Below are positions 38,930-48,122 of a DNA stretch of 64,000 nt, piece by piece. Made by a program: the position numbers and the translations under genes. Numbering within the stretch: the stretch's first letter is position 1; each line of letters begins with the position of its first letter. The notes beneath the pieces were generated by a model. The model saw nothing but the letters and a program-made list of their open reading frames with translations, was not told the origin of the DNA and searched no databases. Location of the stretch: assembly GCF_000411475.1 (NCBI RefSeq), contig NZ_KE150465.1:203686-267685 (forward strand). Reading direction: 5' to 3'. This DNA is from Streptococcus sp. HPH0090. GTDB lineage: Bacteria > Bacillota > Bacilli > Lactobacillales > Streptococcaceae.

Positions 38930-40150
38930 ATGACAAATTCTGTAAGTTCGAACCGACCTGAGAAGTACAATATTGCAGCTTTCTTCTCAGGTGTTGGGGG
39001 AATTGAGTTGGGATTTGAACAGACCAACGAGTTCAGAGTGGTGTATGCCAATGAATTTGATAAGTATGCGCGGCAGACTTATCAGTTAAACCATCCAGAT
39101 ACCTATTTGGATGGTCGTGATATTCACGATGTTCAGCCAGAGGACATTCCAGCTGAGCGAGTGGATGTGATTATGGGAGGTTTCCCTTGCCAAGCCTTTA
39201 GTATTGCGGGTTATCGCAAGGGCTTTGATGATGATCGTGGGGATCTTTTCTTTGAATTGCTTCGCATGATTGAGGGATGTAAACCTCGTGCTATTTTTAT
39301 TGAAAACGTCAAAAACATGGTCGGTCATGACCATGGCAATACCTTCAAGGTTATTCGTGAAGCCTTGACTGAGAACAACTACTTCATCAAGTGGAAAGTT
39401 CTCAATGGGAAAGACTATGGAAATATCCCTCAAAACCGTGAGCGTATTTACATTGTTGGCTTTGATACCAAGGAAGCCTATGACTTGTTTGAGTTCCCCG
39501 AGGAAATCAAGCTGACTACGAGTCTTCAGGATGTGATTAACTTTGGTGATCAGCTAGACGAGGTCTACTACTACCGCGAAGGCAAGCAAAATTTCTATGA
39601 CCAGTTGAAGTTTGAAGTCACCAGTCAAGATACAGTTTACCAGTGGCGCCGTCAGTATGTCCGTGAAAACAAAAACGGTGTTGTCCCTACCCTAACAGCC
39701 AATATGGGAACAGGTGGACATAACGTTCCATTGATTTTGACGGACAGTGGCGAGATTCGGAAGTTGACTCCCAAAGAAACCTTTAATGTTCAAGGATATC
39801 CTAAATCCTTTAAAATCCCAGAAGGGGTTTCTAACGGTCAGCTATACAAGCAGGCTGGAAACAGTGTGGTCGTACCCGTGATTAAACGCATCGCGGAGAA
39901 TGTTGCTAAGGCTTTAAATGAAAGCCAAGGTCAATCTCAACTTGCCCGCTCAGGAAAATTTGCCATCATCTATACCAAGATGAACGGCCAGTTTGAAGGG
40001 CAGTCCTATGTCAAAGACTTTGCGGATAACTATGACCAAGCTCTTGAAAAAATCAAGGCTTATGACGATGGTTTAGCCCTTCTGTCAGACGAAGAGTATT
40101 TGAGATTTGTCAAAAAACAAGGCAAACTCGAATTTTACAGTATTAATTAA
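38930..40150 (+). CDS. C5-cytosine DNA methyltransferase (island copy 2)
   Basis: 406 aa. Motif I FFSGVGG (18-24), motif IV FPCQ with Cys87, motif VI ENV (125-127), motif VIII QNRER (168-172), motif IX around KLTPKETFNVQGYP, motif X GNSVVVPV (310-317). An extra C-terminal tail of about 75 residues follows motif X. Only about 24 bp separate it from the ATPase stop. Base composition is nearer to the host genes than that of copy 1, and the sequence differs widely from copy 1, so this is not a recent duplication. It is followed by a putative restriction endonuclease and is best read as a type II modification enzyme. Confidence 0.95.
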   Translation: MTNSVSSNRPEKYNIAAFFSGVGGIELGFEQTNEFRVVYANEFDKYARQTYQLNHPDTYLDGRDIHDVQPEDIPAERVDVIMGGFPCQAFSIAGYRKGFDDDRGDLFFELLRMIEGCKPRAIFIENVKNMVGHDHGNTFKVIREALTENNYFIKWKVLNGKDYGNIPQNRERIYIVGFDTKEAYDLFEFPEEIKLTTSLQDVINFGDQLDEVYYYREGKQNFYDQLKFEVTSQDTVYQWRRQYVRENKNGVVPTLTANMGTGGHNVPLILTDSGEIRKLTPKETFNVQGYPKSFKIPEGVSNGQLYKQAGNSVVVPVIKRIAENVAKALNESQGQSQLARSGKFAIIYTKMNGQFEGQSYVKDFADNYDQALEKIKAYDDGLALLSDEEYLRFVKKQGKLEFYSIN

Positions 40151-40160
40151 CGAATATATA

Positions 40161-40190
40161 AGAGGATTAGTGAAAAACTAATCTTCTTTT
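40161..40190 (+). terminator. Hairpin between methyltransferase 2 and the endonuclease gene
   Basis: GGATTAGT and ACTAATCT pair around GAAAA with T-rich sequence after. A TATACT -10 (40193-40198) directly follows, so the endonuclease gene probably has its own promoter, a common way to delay restriction. Confidence 0.6.
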
Positions 40191-40220
40191 GATATACTGA
40201 AAATAGAAAAGAGGGTGCTT

Positions 40221-41795
40221 ATGTGGGAACATCTAAAGTCTGAACAAAAAGACAAATACAAAACCTTAATTACCAACTTCGCTAGCTTGAGCCAAGCTTT
40301 CTCTCAAAAGGCAGAATCCGAAGACGAGAGACAAACAGAACAGTATGTTGCTCCGATAGTTAACTCCAAATTCCAGGAGACTGTTTTTCAAAAAGCCTTT
40401 AATGCCGTAGGGGAAGATATCGCCAATACTTCCTATGATGCTTCCGTCGTTGTGGATGAAAATCATAAATACTTAGTGGGTATCAAGTCTTTTGGGATTA
40501 ATTCAGGAGACCAAAAAATCGCTCAGTTCAAAAAAGATTCTCAATCTTGGACGGACTTATTAGGTGACATCAAATTTCATGCAGATATTTCAGCAGATAA
40601 AGAAGCTGCAGACAAGGAAAACTATCAACGCTATGAAGAGTTAGCTAGAAAGATTGCGACTTTGAGAAATCAGAGAATCGAGTCTTCTAAGGCACAAATC
40701 AAGGGTTTCAACTCTGACTCGGTCAATGTTGAAGCTGTTTACCACGTTCTGATGCCAACACCAAAGGGAGAAAATCCAAAGATTTTTGTCGGAGAAACGA
40801 CTTATTTACCAGTCGATATTGATAATCTAGTCATTGAGGGCTCAACTACCAAAAACAATCCGACCAATTTTCGATTTACGGATGGGCAACATCATTACAA
40901 GTACACAGCAGCTGACAGCCAGCTCCACATGACTTTTAATAATAAAGACATTGTGGTAGATACTTGGGACGTTCATTACATCGAAGATCCTTTTTCTCTC
41001 TTTGAAAACCTTCATTTACTGACCGCTGAAAAGGAACAATCCCATATCCTAGAAACGGTGTCTTGGGTTATCACAGACAAATATGGAAATGTGGAAGAAA
41101 ACTCTGGTTTCAATGCTTTTAACGGTGGTTCAAAACTAGCCAAAAAAGATCGTCTGCCACGGATTCTAAAGATTCAGGATAAATTTAAGGACAGTCTGGC
41201 TCCAGAAGAACTAGCTTTTGTGACCTTCTCCCTAGAAGAAATCCTCTTGAAAAAATGGACTAGCAAGGATGAAAAAGCTCAGATGAAGGCGATTCGTGAG
41301 GACTTGATTAACTTCGTCCACAATACTGGCAATGAAAAACTCATTAAAGAAATTGAACAACTCGTCTATCGTCCAGTTAGCGAGGTTTACATTCCCCTGC
41401 CTGACTCCAAGAACTTCCATGATGAAAGACCAGACTTCTTCGGACCAGGATTTGGAACCTTTGAACCTGACTCTAAAAAACTGGCTCTGTCTAAAGAAGA
41501 AAGAACCTTTAAACTACGCTTCTTACCTTCTGGAGATGTCATCAATGCCTATATCAACCAAGAAGCTGGTAAGGCGATTCAGTCAACTGATAAGCAAGAA
41601 ATTCTTGGGAATTGGATCTTGCGTGGTGTTTTTCAGTTGAAAGAGCGAGAAGTCTTGACAGGTCAACGACTCAATGAGCTAGAAATCAACGGAATTCGAT
41701 TGACCAAGTTTAAAAACGGAGAAATCGGGATTGAATTCATCTGGATTGATACCAAAAACCCACCACACGATGCCATTGGCTGGGTAGCAAAATAG
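40221..41795 (+). CDS. Putative type II restriction endonuclease
   Basis: 524 aa from ATG 40221 with GAGGG at 40211-40215. The N-terminal part contains QETVFQKAF followed by SYDASVVVDENHKYLVGIKSF. Asp73 and Gly87-Ile88-Lys89 fit a PD-(D/E)xK-type core, but the usual Glu/Asp before x-Lys is Gly. The C-terminal 120 residues (FKLRFLPSGDVINAYINQ; LNELEINGIRLTKFKNGEIGIEF) look like a separate domain, possibly for DNA recognition. The function is inferred mainly from position after a C5 methyltransferase and from the putative nuclease core. A promoter lies between the two genes. I cannot name the specificity. Confidence 0.72.
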   Translation: MWEHLKSEQKDKYKTLITNFASLSQAFSQKAESEDERQTEQYVAPIVNSKFQETVFQKAFNAVGEDIANTSYDASVVVDENHKYLVGIKSFGINSGDQKIAQFKKDSQSWTDLLGDIKFHADISADKEAADKENYQRYEELARKIATLRNQRIESSKAQIKGFNSDSVNVEAVYHVLMPTPKGENPKIFVGETTYLPVDIDNLVIEGSTTKNNPTNFRFTDGQHHYKYTAADSQLHMTFNNKDIVVDTWDVHYIEDPFSLFENLHLLTAEKEQSHILETVSWVITDKYGNVEENSGFNAFNGGSKLAKKDRLPRILKIQDKFKDSLAPEELAFVTFSLEEILLKKWTSKDEKAQMKAIREDLINFVHNTGNEKLIKEIEQLVYRPVSEVYIPLPDSKNFHDERPDFFGPGFGTFEPDSKKLALSKEERTFKLRFLPSGDVINAYINQEAGKAIQSTDKQEILGNWILRGVFQLKEREVLTGQRLNELEINGIRLTKFKNGEIGIEFIWIDTKNPPHDAIGWVAK

Positions 41796-41807
41796 ACCTG
41801 AACTACA

Positions 41808-41846
41808 TAAAAAAATCTCTTAGATCTATTTCTAAGAGATTTTTTC
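41808..41846. terminator. Bidirectional terminator at the right border of the island
   Basis: AAAAAATCTCTTAGA and TCTAAGAGATTTTTT form a long stem with A- and T-runs. It serves the endonuclease gene and the converging two-component operon. Confidence 0.85.
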
Positions 41847-41857
41847 TTTCTTCTCCC

Positions 41858-42457
41858 TCACAACCAGCCTTCTTCTTCGGCAGTTTTGGCTGCTTCGGTT
41901 CGGTTGCTGGCGCCTAGCTTGGAGAGGATATTGGTCATGTAATTACGGACGGTGCCGTTTGAGAGGTAGAGCTTGTCCGCAATTTCTTGGTTGGAGAGGC
42001 CTTGGGCAACTCCACGTAAAACAGCGACTTCTTGTTCGGTCAAGGGATTGGGATGGGTCATCATGACTTCCATCAGCTCTGGGGAATATTCCTTGCGTCC
42101 CTCTAACACCGTATGTAGGGTTTGCATAAGCTGGGCAATGCTCCGCTCTTTCAAGACATAGGCATCGACTCCTGCTTTGACCGCTCGTTCAAAATAACCT
42201 GGGCGTTTAAAGGTCGTAACGATAACCACCTTGGTTTCAGGCACTTCTTCTTTGATCCACTCGAGCGCTTCTAGTCCCGTCTTGACTGGCATTTCCACGT
42301 CAAGGATGGCAATATCTACTGCTTCTTTCTCCAAAACCTCGATAGCCTCGGCTCCATTTTTCGCCTGCAAGACGGTCTCCACATCTGGTTGAAAGCTTAA
42401 GAGCTGGCACATGGCGTCTCTCAGCATACTTTGATCTTCTGCGACTAATACTTTCAT
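41858..42457 (-). CDS. Response regulator, NarL/LuxR type (TCS11-like)
   Basis: 199 aa. Receiver domain with AEDQ acid pocket, phosphoacceptor Asp53 in ILDVEMP and Lys in YVLKERS (about 104). The LuxR-type helix-turn-helix is at about 136-190 ([25 protein letters not shown]). It is the last gene of a six-gene minus-strand operon. The order small proteins-ABC-kinase-regulator matches pneumococcal TCS11. It probably controls its own ABC exporter in response to envelope stress or an antimicrobial; that is inference from the layout. Confidence 0.94.
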   Translation of the reverse strand: MKVLVAEDQSMLRDAMCQLLSFQPDVETVLQAKNGAEAIEVLEKEAVDIAILDVEMPVKTGLEALEWIKEEVPETKVVIVTTFKRPGYFERAVKAGVDAYVLKERSIAQLMQTLHTVLEGRKEYSPELMEVMMTHPNPLTEQEVAVLRGVAQGLSNQEIADKLYLSNGTVRNYMTNILSKLGASNRTEAAKTAEEEGWL

Positions 42458-43555
42458 CTACTTTCTCTCCTTATAAGGCAGATGCACGCGCACCTCTGTG
42501 GGATCTTTCAAACTGACCAGCTCTACTTGACCTGAGAAGGCTGCTGCACGGTCACGGACTGTATGGAGTTCATTTCCTTTTACAGTTGCAAAACCTTTCC
42601 CGTCATCTCTAACTGTCAGGACCAATTCCTGATCTGTACGTTCCAGTTTTAGATAGGCTTTTTCAGCTCTGGCATGCTTGATAATATTGGTCGCCAGTTC
42701 TAGCAAAATCATGGCAGCTGTCGACTCTACATCCTGGGTCAAGCTAGCCTTGTCCAACTGATTATCAACCTCAACCTCAATCCCAGCAATCTCTAGCATC
42801 TTTTTGACAGTCTCAAGCTCTGATACTAGGGTCCTTGATTTCAGATTTTCCACGATGGTACGCACTTCATTCATGGAATCTTTGCTGATCTGGTGAATTT
42901 CTTTTAATTCCTTCTCCACCTGTGGATAGGCCTGCATCTGAAATAACTGCAAGGCCAGATCTGTCTTGACACTCAGCATGGCAAAGGTATGCCCCAGACT
43001 ATCATGCAAATCCTGACCGATACGACTGCGTTCATTTTCAGCAAGCAATAGATTTATCTGGGCATTTTGCTTGGCCTGAGCTTCTTTCAAATCCTCCACA
43101 ATGCGAATCCGAACCAAGCCCAATGTCATCAAATCGACAAAAGTAAGAATCCCAAGCTCAAAGGCTACAGCCTCAGTTTCGACTGACTGAAACATCATGA
43201 GTTGTCCAACAACAAGAACTTGAGCAAGGAGAAAAGTCCAGACATGCAGAGAACGAAGACTCCGCACCCTGAAATGATAAATTAAGAGATTAGAAAGGTA
43301 AAAGAAAAACCAGATATAATTAACAGCAACAAAGGCAGTATTCCCAACTACATAAGTCAGCATGAGGCCCCAATATAGCCAAGATAGGCGCTGGCTCTTA
43401 GTTGTTAAAATACCCAAATATGCCACTACAAATAGAATATCAATCAATAAATGCCAGGCAGAAAGCCACCCAGTCACTACAGGTAGGATGGGGAAAACCA
43501 TAAAAATCAAACTGGCCCAAAACATATAGTGTATGCTTTTCAGTCTTTCAAGCAT
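42458..43555 (-). CDS. Sensor histidine kinase, DesK/NarL-partner type (TCS11-like)
   Basis: 365 aa. Four to five membrane helices within residues 10-150 with little extracytoplasmic sequence, as in intramembrane-sensing kinases. The HisKA_3 phosphoacceptor is His184 in RIGQDLHDSLGHTFAML. The ATPase domain has ELATNIIKHARA and VRDDGKGF. It abuts the regulator gene and begins at the last base of the permease gene (43555). It probably senses through the adjacent ABC transporter or the membrane. Confidence 0.94.
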   Translation of the reverse strand: MLERLKSIHYMFWASLIFMVFPILPVVTGWLSAWHLLIDILFVVAYLGILTTKSQRLSWLYWGLMLTYVVGNTAFVAVNYIWFFFYLSNLLIYHFRVRSLRSLHVWTFLLAQVLVVGQLMMFQSVETEAVAFELGILTFVDLMTLGLVRIRIVEDLKEAQAKQNAQINLLLAENERSRIGQDLHDSLGHTFAMLSVKTDLALQLFQMQAYPQVEKELKEIHQISKDSMNEVRTIVENLKSRTLVSELETVKKMLEIAGIEVEVDNQLDKASLTQDVESTAAMILLELATNIIKHARAEKAYLKLERTDQELVLTVRDDGKGFATVKGNELHTVRDRAAAFSGQVELVSLKDPTEVRVHLPYKERK

Positions 43556-44292
43556 TAAGCATTCTCCTTATGACCTTGAAGATAAATAGTCAAACCAAAT
43601 AAAACTGCTGAAAAAACAAGTAGATAAACTGTGGCTGATAAATTGATGCCACCCTCGTTTAAGAAGGTCTTGAGCAACTCCATCAACTGATAAGTTGGCA
43701 GGCACTTACCGATTGCTTGCATCCAGTCTGGAAATAAAGAGATGGGCATCCAGAGTCCGCCTAAAACAGCCAATCCTAGATAGAGGAGATTGCCCACGAC
43801 AGACATCAGCTGACTAGACGGTAAGAGTGTCAGGATCAAGCCAAGCGCTACAAAGGCTATACTTCCCGCAATCAGCAAGAGCGCAGCCCCAATCCAGCTT
43901 CCTAGAGGCATATCCACACCTCTGACCAAGTGCCCAACTGAGAAAACAACCAGGATTGAAACCAAATAATCAACCATCATACTTGTTATCTTTGATAGAT
44001 AATATTCTACCATATTTACTGGAGTATGGCGTAATGTTTTCTGCCAGTTGTTGATTTTATCGGTATGTAAAACAGCTGGGAATGAAAACATAGCTGTCGA
44101 CATCATGGAAAAGGCCGTCATAGAGATAAGGTAGTCTCGCATAAAATTAGCTGGCCCATCTGGTGTATCCTGGTACATGCCTGAAAAGAATAAATAGAAG
44201 GCCGTCGGCATCCCTACGGATAATAGATAATAGACTAATTGTCGTTTGGTCAATAGAAATTCTATCTTGTTTAGTGCGATCCATCGTTTCAT
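43555..44292 (-). CDS. ABC-2 type transporter permease of the TCS11-like operon
   Basis: 245 aa from the ATG at 44292, which lies 1 bp past the ATPase stop and has GGGAG about 10 nt upstream; longer starts reach into the ATPase gene. Six membrane helices, first after MKRWIALNKIEFLLTKRQLVYYLLS. The conserved central region LPSSQLMSVVGNLLYLGLAVLGGLWMP is typical of ABC-2 drug or antimicrobial exporters. It pairs with the ATPase just upstream. The substrate is unknown. Confidence 0.9.
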   Translation of the reverse strand: MKRWIALNKIEFLLTKRQLVYYLLSVGMPTAFYLFFSGMYQDTPDGPANFMRDYLISMTAFSMMSTAMFSFPAVLHTDKINNWQKTLRHTPVNMVEYYLSKITSMMVDYLVSILVVFSVGHLVRGVDMPLGSWIGAALLLIAGSIAFVALGLILTLLPSSQLMSVVGNLLYLGLAVLGGLWMPISLFPDWMQAIGKCLPTYQLMELLKTFLNEGGINLSATVYLLVFSAVLFGLTIYLQGHKENA

Positions 44293-44293
44293 C

Positions 44294-45178
44294 TTAGTCA
44301 TCTCCCTTTTGTGTTTCTTCAAAGATTGTATCTAGCAAGCTACGGTTATTGACTTCAATTTCTTGTATCCTACAGCCTGCCTGGACTAACAGTTCCCAGA
44401 AAGCATCTGCTTCGCGTGTGACTACTTGCAAGGCATCTTGTTTTTGTGACCAGTTTTCAACCAAGTTAGACTGTTCGACGACTTCTTTGTAAGCTAGAGG
44501 TAGGATGAAGTGCTTTTCAATCTCCTCACTGCGCATGGCTAGAGGTGTCGTATCACGAATCAACTCTCCCTTATTTAAGACCAAAATCCGGTCCGCTGTA
44601 TGCTCTACTTCCTCAATATAATGAGACGAATAGAGAATGGTGACTCCCTGCGCTTTTAAGTCTTGGACAATTTCCCAAAAACGTTGACGGGTTGAAGTAT
44701 CCATGGCCGCAGTTGGCTCATCTAAAAAGACAAGCTTTGGTCGGCCAATCAAGGTCAAGACAAATGAAAAGAGACGCTTTTGTCCACCTGACAATTTTTC
44801 CGCCAACTGCTCTTTTTGTTGCTTGTCAAACTGCAATAGTTGATCGATTTCCTGGTTGTTCAAGGGATTTGGATAAATGCTTTGAAAGAAAGCAATCAAC
44901 TCTTTAACCTTTAATTTCTGAACAATGACATTTTCTTGAGGGAGGTAGGCTCTGGTGTAGTCTAACTGAGAACTCTTCACTGGCAAGCCTTGGATGGATA
45001 CTTGACCGCTGGTGACTAGTTTATCTCCAAGCAAACAGTCCAAGAGTGTTGTCTTACCGGCACCATTTGGACCAATCAAGGCAACACATTCGCCTTCTGC
45101 TACCTCAAAGGAAATATCCTTCAATATAGCCTTGCCCTTGATGTTCTTATTTAGGCTTTCTACCTTAATCATGTTCAT
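44294..45178 (-). CDS. ABC transporter ATP-binding protein of the TCS11-like operon
   Basis: 294 aa. Walker A GPNGAGKTT (about 36-44), signature LSGGQKR (about 129-135), Walker B LVFLDEPTAAMD (about 149-160), switch His in YSSHYIEE. The C-terminal 80 residues are variable. First large gene of the operon after two small membrane-protein genes; its start overlaps the end of the 64-aa gene by 14 bp. Confidence 0.94.
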   Translation of the reverse strand: MNMIKVESLNKNIKGKAILKDISFEVAEGECVALIGPNGAGKTTLLDCLLGDKLVTSGQVSIQGLPVKSSQLDYTRAYLPQENVIVQKLKVKELIAFFQSIYPNPLNNQEIDQLLQFDKQQKEQLAEKLSGGQKRLFSFVLTLIGRPKLVFLDEPTAAMDTSTRQRFWEIVQDLKAQGVTILYSSHYIEEVEHTADRILVLNKGELIRDTTPLAMRSEEIEKHFILPLAYKEVVEQSNLVENWSQKQDALQVVTREADAFWELLVQAGCRIQEIEVNNRSLLDTIFEETQKGDD

Positions 45179-45359
45179 GATATTCTCCTTTCAACCACTC
45201 CTTCCCCATCGGAAAGGCGATAAAAATCATAAATCCTAGACCCCAAGCACCGCGAATGACTTGGTGAAGGAAGGCTTGGTCAAACCACCCTGTAAACATT
45301 TCGACCAACCATACCACTAGTGATAGTGCAATAAAGAGATAGAGAATCGCTTTTTTCAT
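45165..45359 (-). CDS. Small membrane protein, 64 aa
   Basis: Two hydrophobic segments (about 4-22 and 32-50) and a charged C-terminus. It overlaps the 71-aa gene by 4 bp and the ABC ATPase gene by 14 bp, so it belongs to the same transcript. Function unknown; a membrane accessory of the exporter or kinase is a fair guess from the context. Confidence 0.75.
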   Translation of the reverse strand: MKKAILYLFIALSLVVWLVEMFTGWFDQAFLHQVIRGAWGLGFMIFIAFPMGKEWLKGEYHEHD

Positions 45360-45571
45360 TTTTCAAACTCCTTTTTCACATCTGAGACCAATTTCAAACC
45401 TTCTCGGATCAACCAAGACATCATACCAAATCCTGCAAATAACTCCCAAGGAAAATGATAGAAGCCTTCGTCCAATCCTGAAAACATGAGATAAGTCATG
45501 ACTCCTGCTGCTACTAAACTCATTGCGACAATTACTTTATGTTTCATTTTTTCTTCCTCCATTTGATACAT
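45356..45571 (-). CDS. Small membrane protein, 71 aa
   Basis: Two hydrophobic segments (about 10-30 and 38-56) and a basic/acidic C-terminus. The ATG at 45571 is 5 bp after GGAGGAAG when an internal ATG (MEEEKMKHK or MKHK) is used; the exact start is uncertain by up to eight codons. First gene of the TCS11-like operon, with a TATACT -10 (complement of 45578-45583 region) upstream. Function unknown. Confidence 0.72.
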   Translation of the reverse strand: MYQMEEEKMKHKVIVAMSLVAAGVMTYLMFSGLDEGFYHFPWELFAGFGMMSWLIREGLKLVSDVKKEFEK

Positions 45572-45640
45572 CTAGTATAATTCTTTGAAGGTAGAATCAC
45601 TAGAAGCTTCTGTCATTAGGAAATATGACAAATGTCACAA

Positions 45641-45675
45641 AAAAAGAAAGTTGATTTCTCAACTTTCTTTTTTCT
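45641..45675. terminator. Bidirectional terminator downstream of fakA
   Basis: AAAGAAAGTTGA pairs with TCAACTTTCTTT with long A- and T-runs. It ends the fakA transcript on the minus strand. Confidence 0.8.
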
Positions 45676-45687
45676 ATTATTTAATCT

Positions 45688-47355
45688 TTATTCCACACTG
45701 AAAAGATATGGGTAAACTGGTTGTTGACCTTGGTGAATTTCTACTTCAACATCTTCGAACTCTTCTGCGATTTCTTGAGCAATTTCATTTGCCAATTCTT
45801 CACTTCCGTCTTCTCCGACATAGAAGGTTACGATTTCACTATCTTCATCCAACATATGTTTCAATGTTTCAGTCAAGGTTTGGTGCATATCAGGGTTTGA
45901 TACGAGGATCTTACCATCAACCATACCAAGATTGTCATTTTCATGGATTTCCAAACCATCGATAGTTGTATCACGAACGGCTGTTGTTACACTACCACTG
46001 ATGACATCGCCAAGGGCTGCAGTCATGCGTTCTTTGTTTTCTTCGATTGATTTGCTTGGGTCAAAGGCAAGAAGACTAGTCAAGCCTTGAGGAATTGTAC
46101 GAGCTTCTACTACAACAGCTGGTTGCTCTAAAACTTCAGCTGCAGATTGAGCTGCCATGAAGATGTTTTTGTTATTTGGCAAGAAGATGATGTTGCGAGC
46201 ATTAACTTGCTCAACAGCCTTGACGAAGTCTTCTGTCGAAGGGTTCATAGTTTGTCCACCTTCGATGACATAGTCCACACCTTGGGCACGGAAGATGTCT
46301 GCCAAGCCTTGTCCAGCTACTACTGCGATAAGGGCATATTCTTTTTCTTCAGCTGGCTTGCTAACTTGAGTTGCTTCTTTTTCTACTTGTGCTTCGTGTT
46401 GGTTACGCATGTTATCGACTTTAACCTTAACCAAGCTACCGTATTTAAGACCTTCTTGCAAGACAAGTCCTGGATCTTCTGTATGGACGTGAACTTTAAC
46501 GATTTCATCGTCATTGACAACAAGTAGAGAATCTCCAAGATCGTTCAAGTAGTTACGGAATTCTTCGTAGTCAAAGTCTTTAGCATAAGTTGGGCCTTGT
46601 TTGAGGGCAACCATGATTTCAGTACAGTAACCAAAGGTAATGTCTTCTGTTGCCACATGTCCAGCTACAGACTTGTGGTGTTCTGCATTGATCATTTCAC
46701 TCATGTTTGCCGGAGTCGCAACAAAGTCCTCAGACGCGCTGTATTCACCAGTAAGAGCTGAAAGGAAACCTTCATAGATGAAGACCAAACCTTGACCACC
46801 TGAGTCCACAACTCCAACTTCCTTCAAGACTGGAAGCATTTCAGGAGTTTTAGCAAGAGCTGCTTTAGCTCCTTCTAAGGCTGCACGCATAACTTCAACT
46901 GCGTCATCTGTTTGCTCTGCTTTTTTCTTAGCACCGATGGCAGCTCCACGTGATACAGTCAAGATAGTTCCTTCAACTGGCTTCATAACAGCCTTGTAGG
47001 CTACTTCTACACCAGATTGGAAGGCAAGGGCCAAATCTTGACCTGTAAGTTCATCTTTTTCCTTGATAGCTTGTGAGAATCCACGGAAAAGTTGAGAAGT
47101 GATAACTCCTGAGTTTCCACGCGCACCCATCAAAAGACCTTTAGCCAAGATGCTTGCTGCTTCTCCAACTGTTGATGCTGGTTTGTCAGCTACTTCTTTA
47201 GCTCCATTTTCGATGGTCATTCCCATGTTTGTTCCTGTATCTCCATCTGGAACTGGGAAGACGTTCAATGAATTGACATATTCGGCTTGCTTGTTCAAAC
47301 GAGTTGAAGCAGCCTGTACCATTTCTTGAAATAAGCTTGTAGTAATATTTGACAC
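45688..47355 (-). CDS. fakA: Fatty acid kinase catalytic subunit FakA (YloV, DAK-domain)
   Basis: 555 aa. The N-terminal DhaL-type nucleotide domain (about 8-200) has NVFPVPDGDTGTNMG with the metal-binding Asp cluster and MGARGNSGVITSQLFRG. The C-terminal DAK1-like/DegV-like region (about 320-550) is present in full. With a FakB protein it phosphorylates exogenous fatty acids for phospholipid synthesis. It lies 2 bp after the Asp23-family gene, the usual yloU-yloV order. No FakB gene is in the window. Confidence 0.94.
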   Translation of the reverse strand: MSNITTSLFQEMVQAASTRLNKQAEYVNSLNVFPVPDGDTGTNMGMTIENGAKEVADKPASTVGEAASILAKGLLMGARGNSGVITSQLFRGFSQAIKEKDELTGQDLALAFQSGVEVAYKAVMKPVEGTILTVSRGAAIGAKKKAEQTDDAVEVMRAALEGAKAALAKTPEMLPVLKEVGVVDSGGQGLVFIYEGFLSALTGEYSASEDFVATPANMSEMINAEHHKSVAGHVATEDITFGYCTEIMVALKQGPTYAKDFDYEEFRNYLNDLGDSLLVVNDDEIVKVHVHTEDPGLVLQEGLKYGSLVKVKVDNMRNQHEAQVEKEATQVSKPAEEKEYALIAVVAGQGLADIFRAQGVDYVIEGGQTMNPSTEDFVKAVEQVNARNIIFLPNNKNIFMAAQSAAEVLEQPAVVVEARTIPQGLTSLLAFDPSKSIEENKERMTAALGDVISGSVTTAVRDTTIDGLEIHENDNLGMVDGKILVSNPDMHQTLTETLKHMLDEDSEIVTFYVGEDGSEELANEIAQEIAEEFEDVEVEIHQGQQPVYPYLFSVE

Positions 47356-47357
47356 GA

Positions 47358-47723
47358 TTATTCTCCTACAACTTTGATATTTTGAATGTAGACATTCACA
47401 GTTTGAGCAGTGATTCCAAGTTGATTTTCCAAACTAAAGCGAACACGCTCTTGGATGTTTTTTGAAACTTCGCTGATTTTTGTACCGTAGCTCAAAACAG
47501 TATATACATCAACTGCAATGCTACCGTCTTCAGCTGCTTTCACGACTACACCTTTTGAATAATTTTCTTTACCTAGAAGGGCTTGGAAATTATCTTTGAG
47601 GGCATTTTTACTAGCCATACCGACTACACCAAAAATTTCAGTTGCTGCACCACCTACAACAGTAGCGATCACATCATCTGTTAGTTCGACTTGACCATCT
47701 TTTGTATTAATTTTTACAGTCAT
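47358..47723 (-). CDS. Asp23/Gls24 family envelope stress protein (YloU)
   Basis: 121 aa from the ATG at 47723 (MTVKINTKDGQVELTDDV); AGGT just upstream is the ribosome site, and the longer reading has no support. The Asp23 fold is recognised from IATVVGGAATEIFGVVGMASK and the C-terminal VNVYIQNIKVV. YloU-type proteins accompany fakA; their role is envelope-linked but not well fixed. Two bases separate it from fakA. Confidence 0.93.
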   Translation of the reverse strand: MTVKINTKDGQVELTDDVIATVVGGAATEIFGVVGMASKNALKDNFQALLGKENYSKGVVVKAAEDGSIAVDVYTVLSYGTKISEVSKNIQERVRFSLENQLGITAQTVNVYIQNIKVVGE

Positions 47724-47843
47724 TTTTTTTACCTCAACTAGTTGATACTCTATTTTATCATATTTCAGCGCAACTGTAAAAGCAGAATGATGTATCATCG
47801 GATTTTTGCTTGATTTTTCAAATGATTTTAGCTTTCGAGCAAA

Positions 47844-47868
47844 AGAAAAAGACCCTGTAGGTCTTTTC
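47844..47868 (-). terminator. Terminator of rpmB
   Basis: AAAAAGACC and GGTCTTTT form the stem around a short loop, followed by T's on the minus strand. Confidence 0.75.
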
Positions 47869-47875
47869 ATGTTTA

Positions 47876-48064
47876 TTAAACGCGTTCTACTTTTCCTGAT
47901 TTCAAAGCACGAGCTGAAGCCCAAACTTTTTTAGGTTTACCATCGATAAGAACAGTAACTTTTTGAAGGTTTGGTTTTACGGCACGTTTAGTTTGGTTCA
48001 TCGCGTGTGAACGGTTGTTTCCTGATACAGTCTTACGACCTGTAAAGTAACATACTTTAGCCAT
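47876..48064 (-). CDS. rpmB: 50S ribosomal protein L28
   Basis: 62 aa, standard length. [26 protein letters not shown] is the L28 N-terminus, and [30 protein letters not shown] its end. TAGGAGGAAAA is a strong ribosome site. Monocistronic, between its promoter and terminator, and immediately upstream of yloU-fakA as in many streptococci. It has one N-terminal Cys only, so it is not the four-Cys zinc form. Confidence 0.97.
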   Translation of the reverse strand: MAKVCYFTGRKTVSGNNRSHAMNQTKRAVKPNLQKVTVLIDGKPKKVWASARALKSGKVERV

Positions 48065-48122
48065 TGTGTTTTCCTCCTATTAGATCTAATATAGCGGATG
48101 TGCTAGCACCACATACCGTACT

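Noticed and set aside
38930..40150. Second methyltransferase as a duplicate of the first
   Set aside because: Outside the catalytic motifs the two proteins share little, and base composition differs, so they have separate origins.
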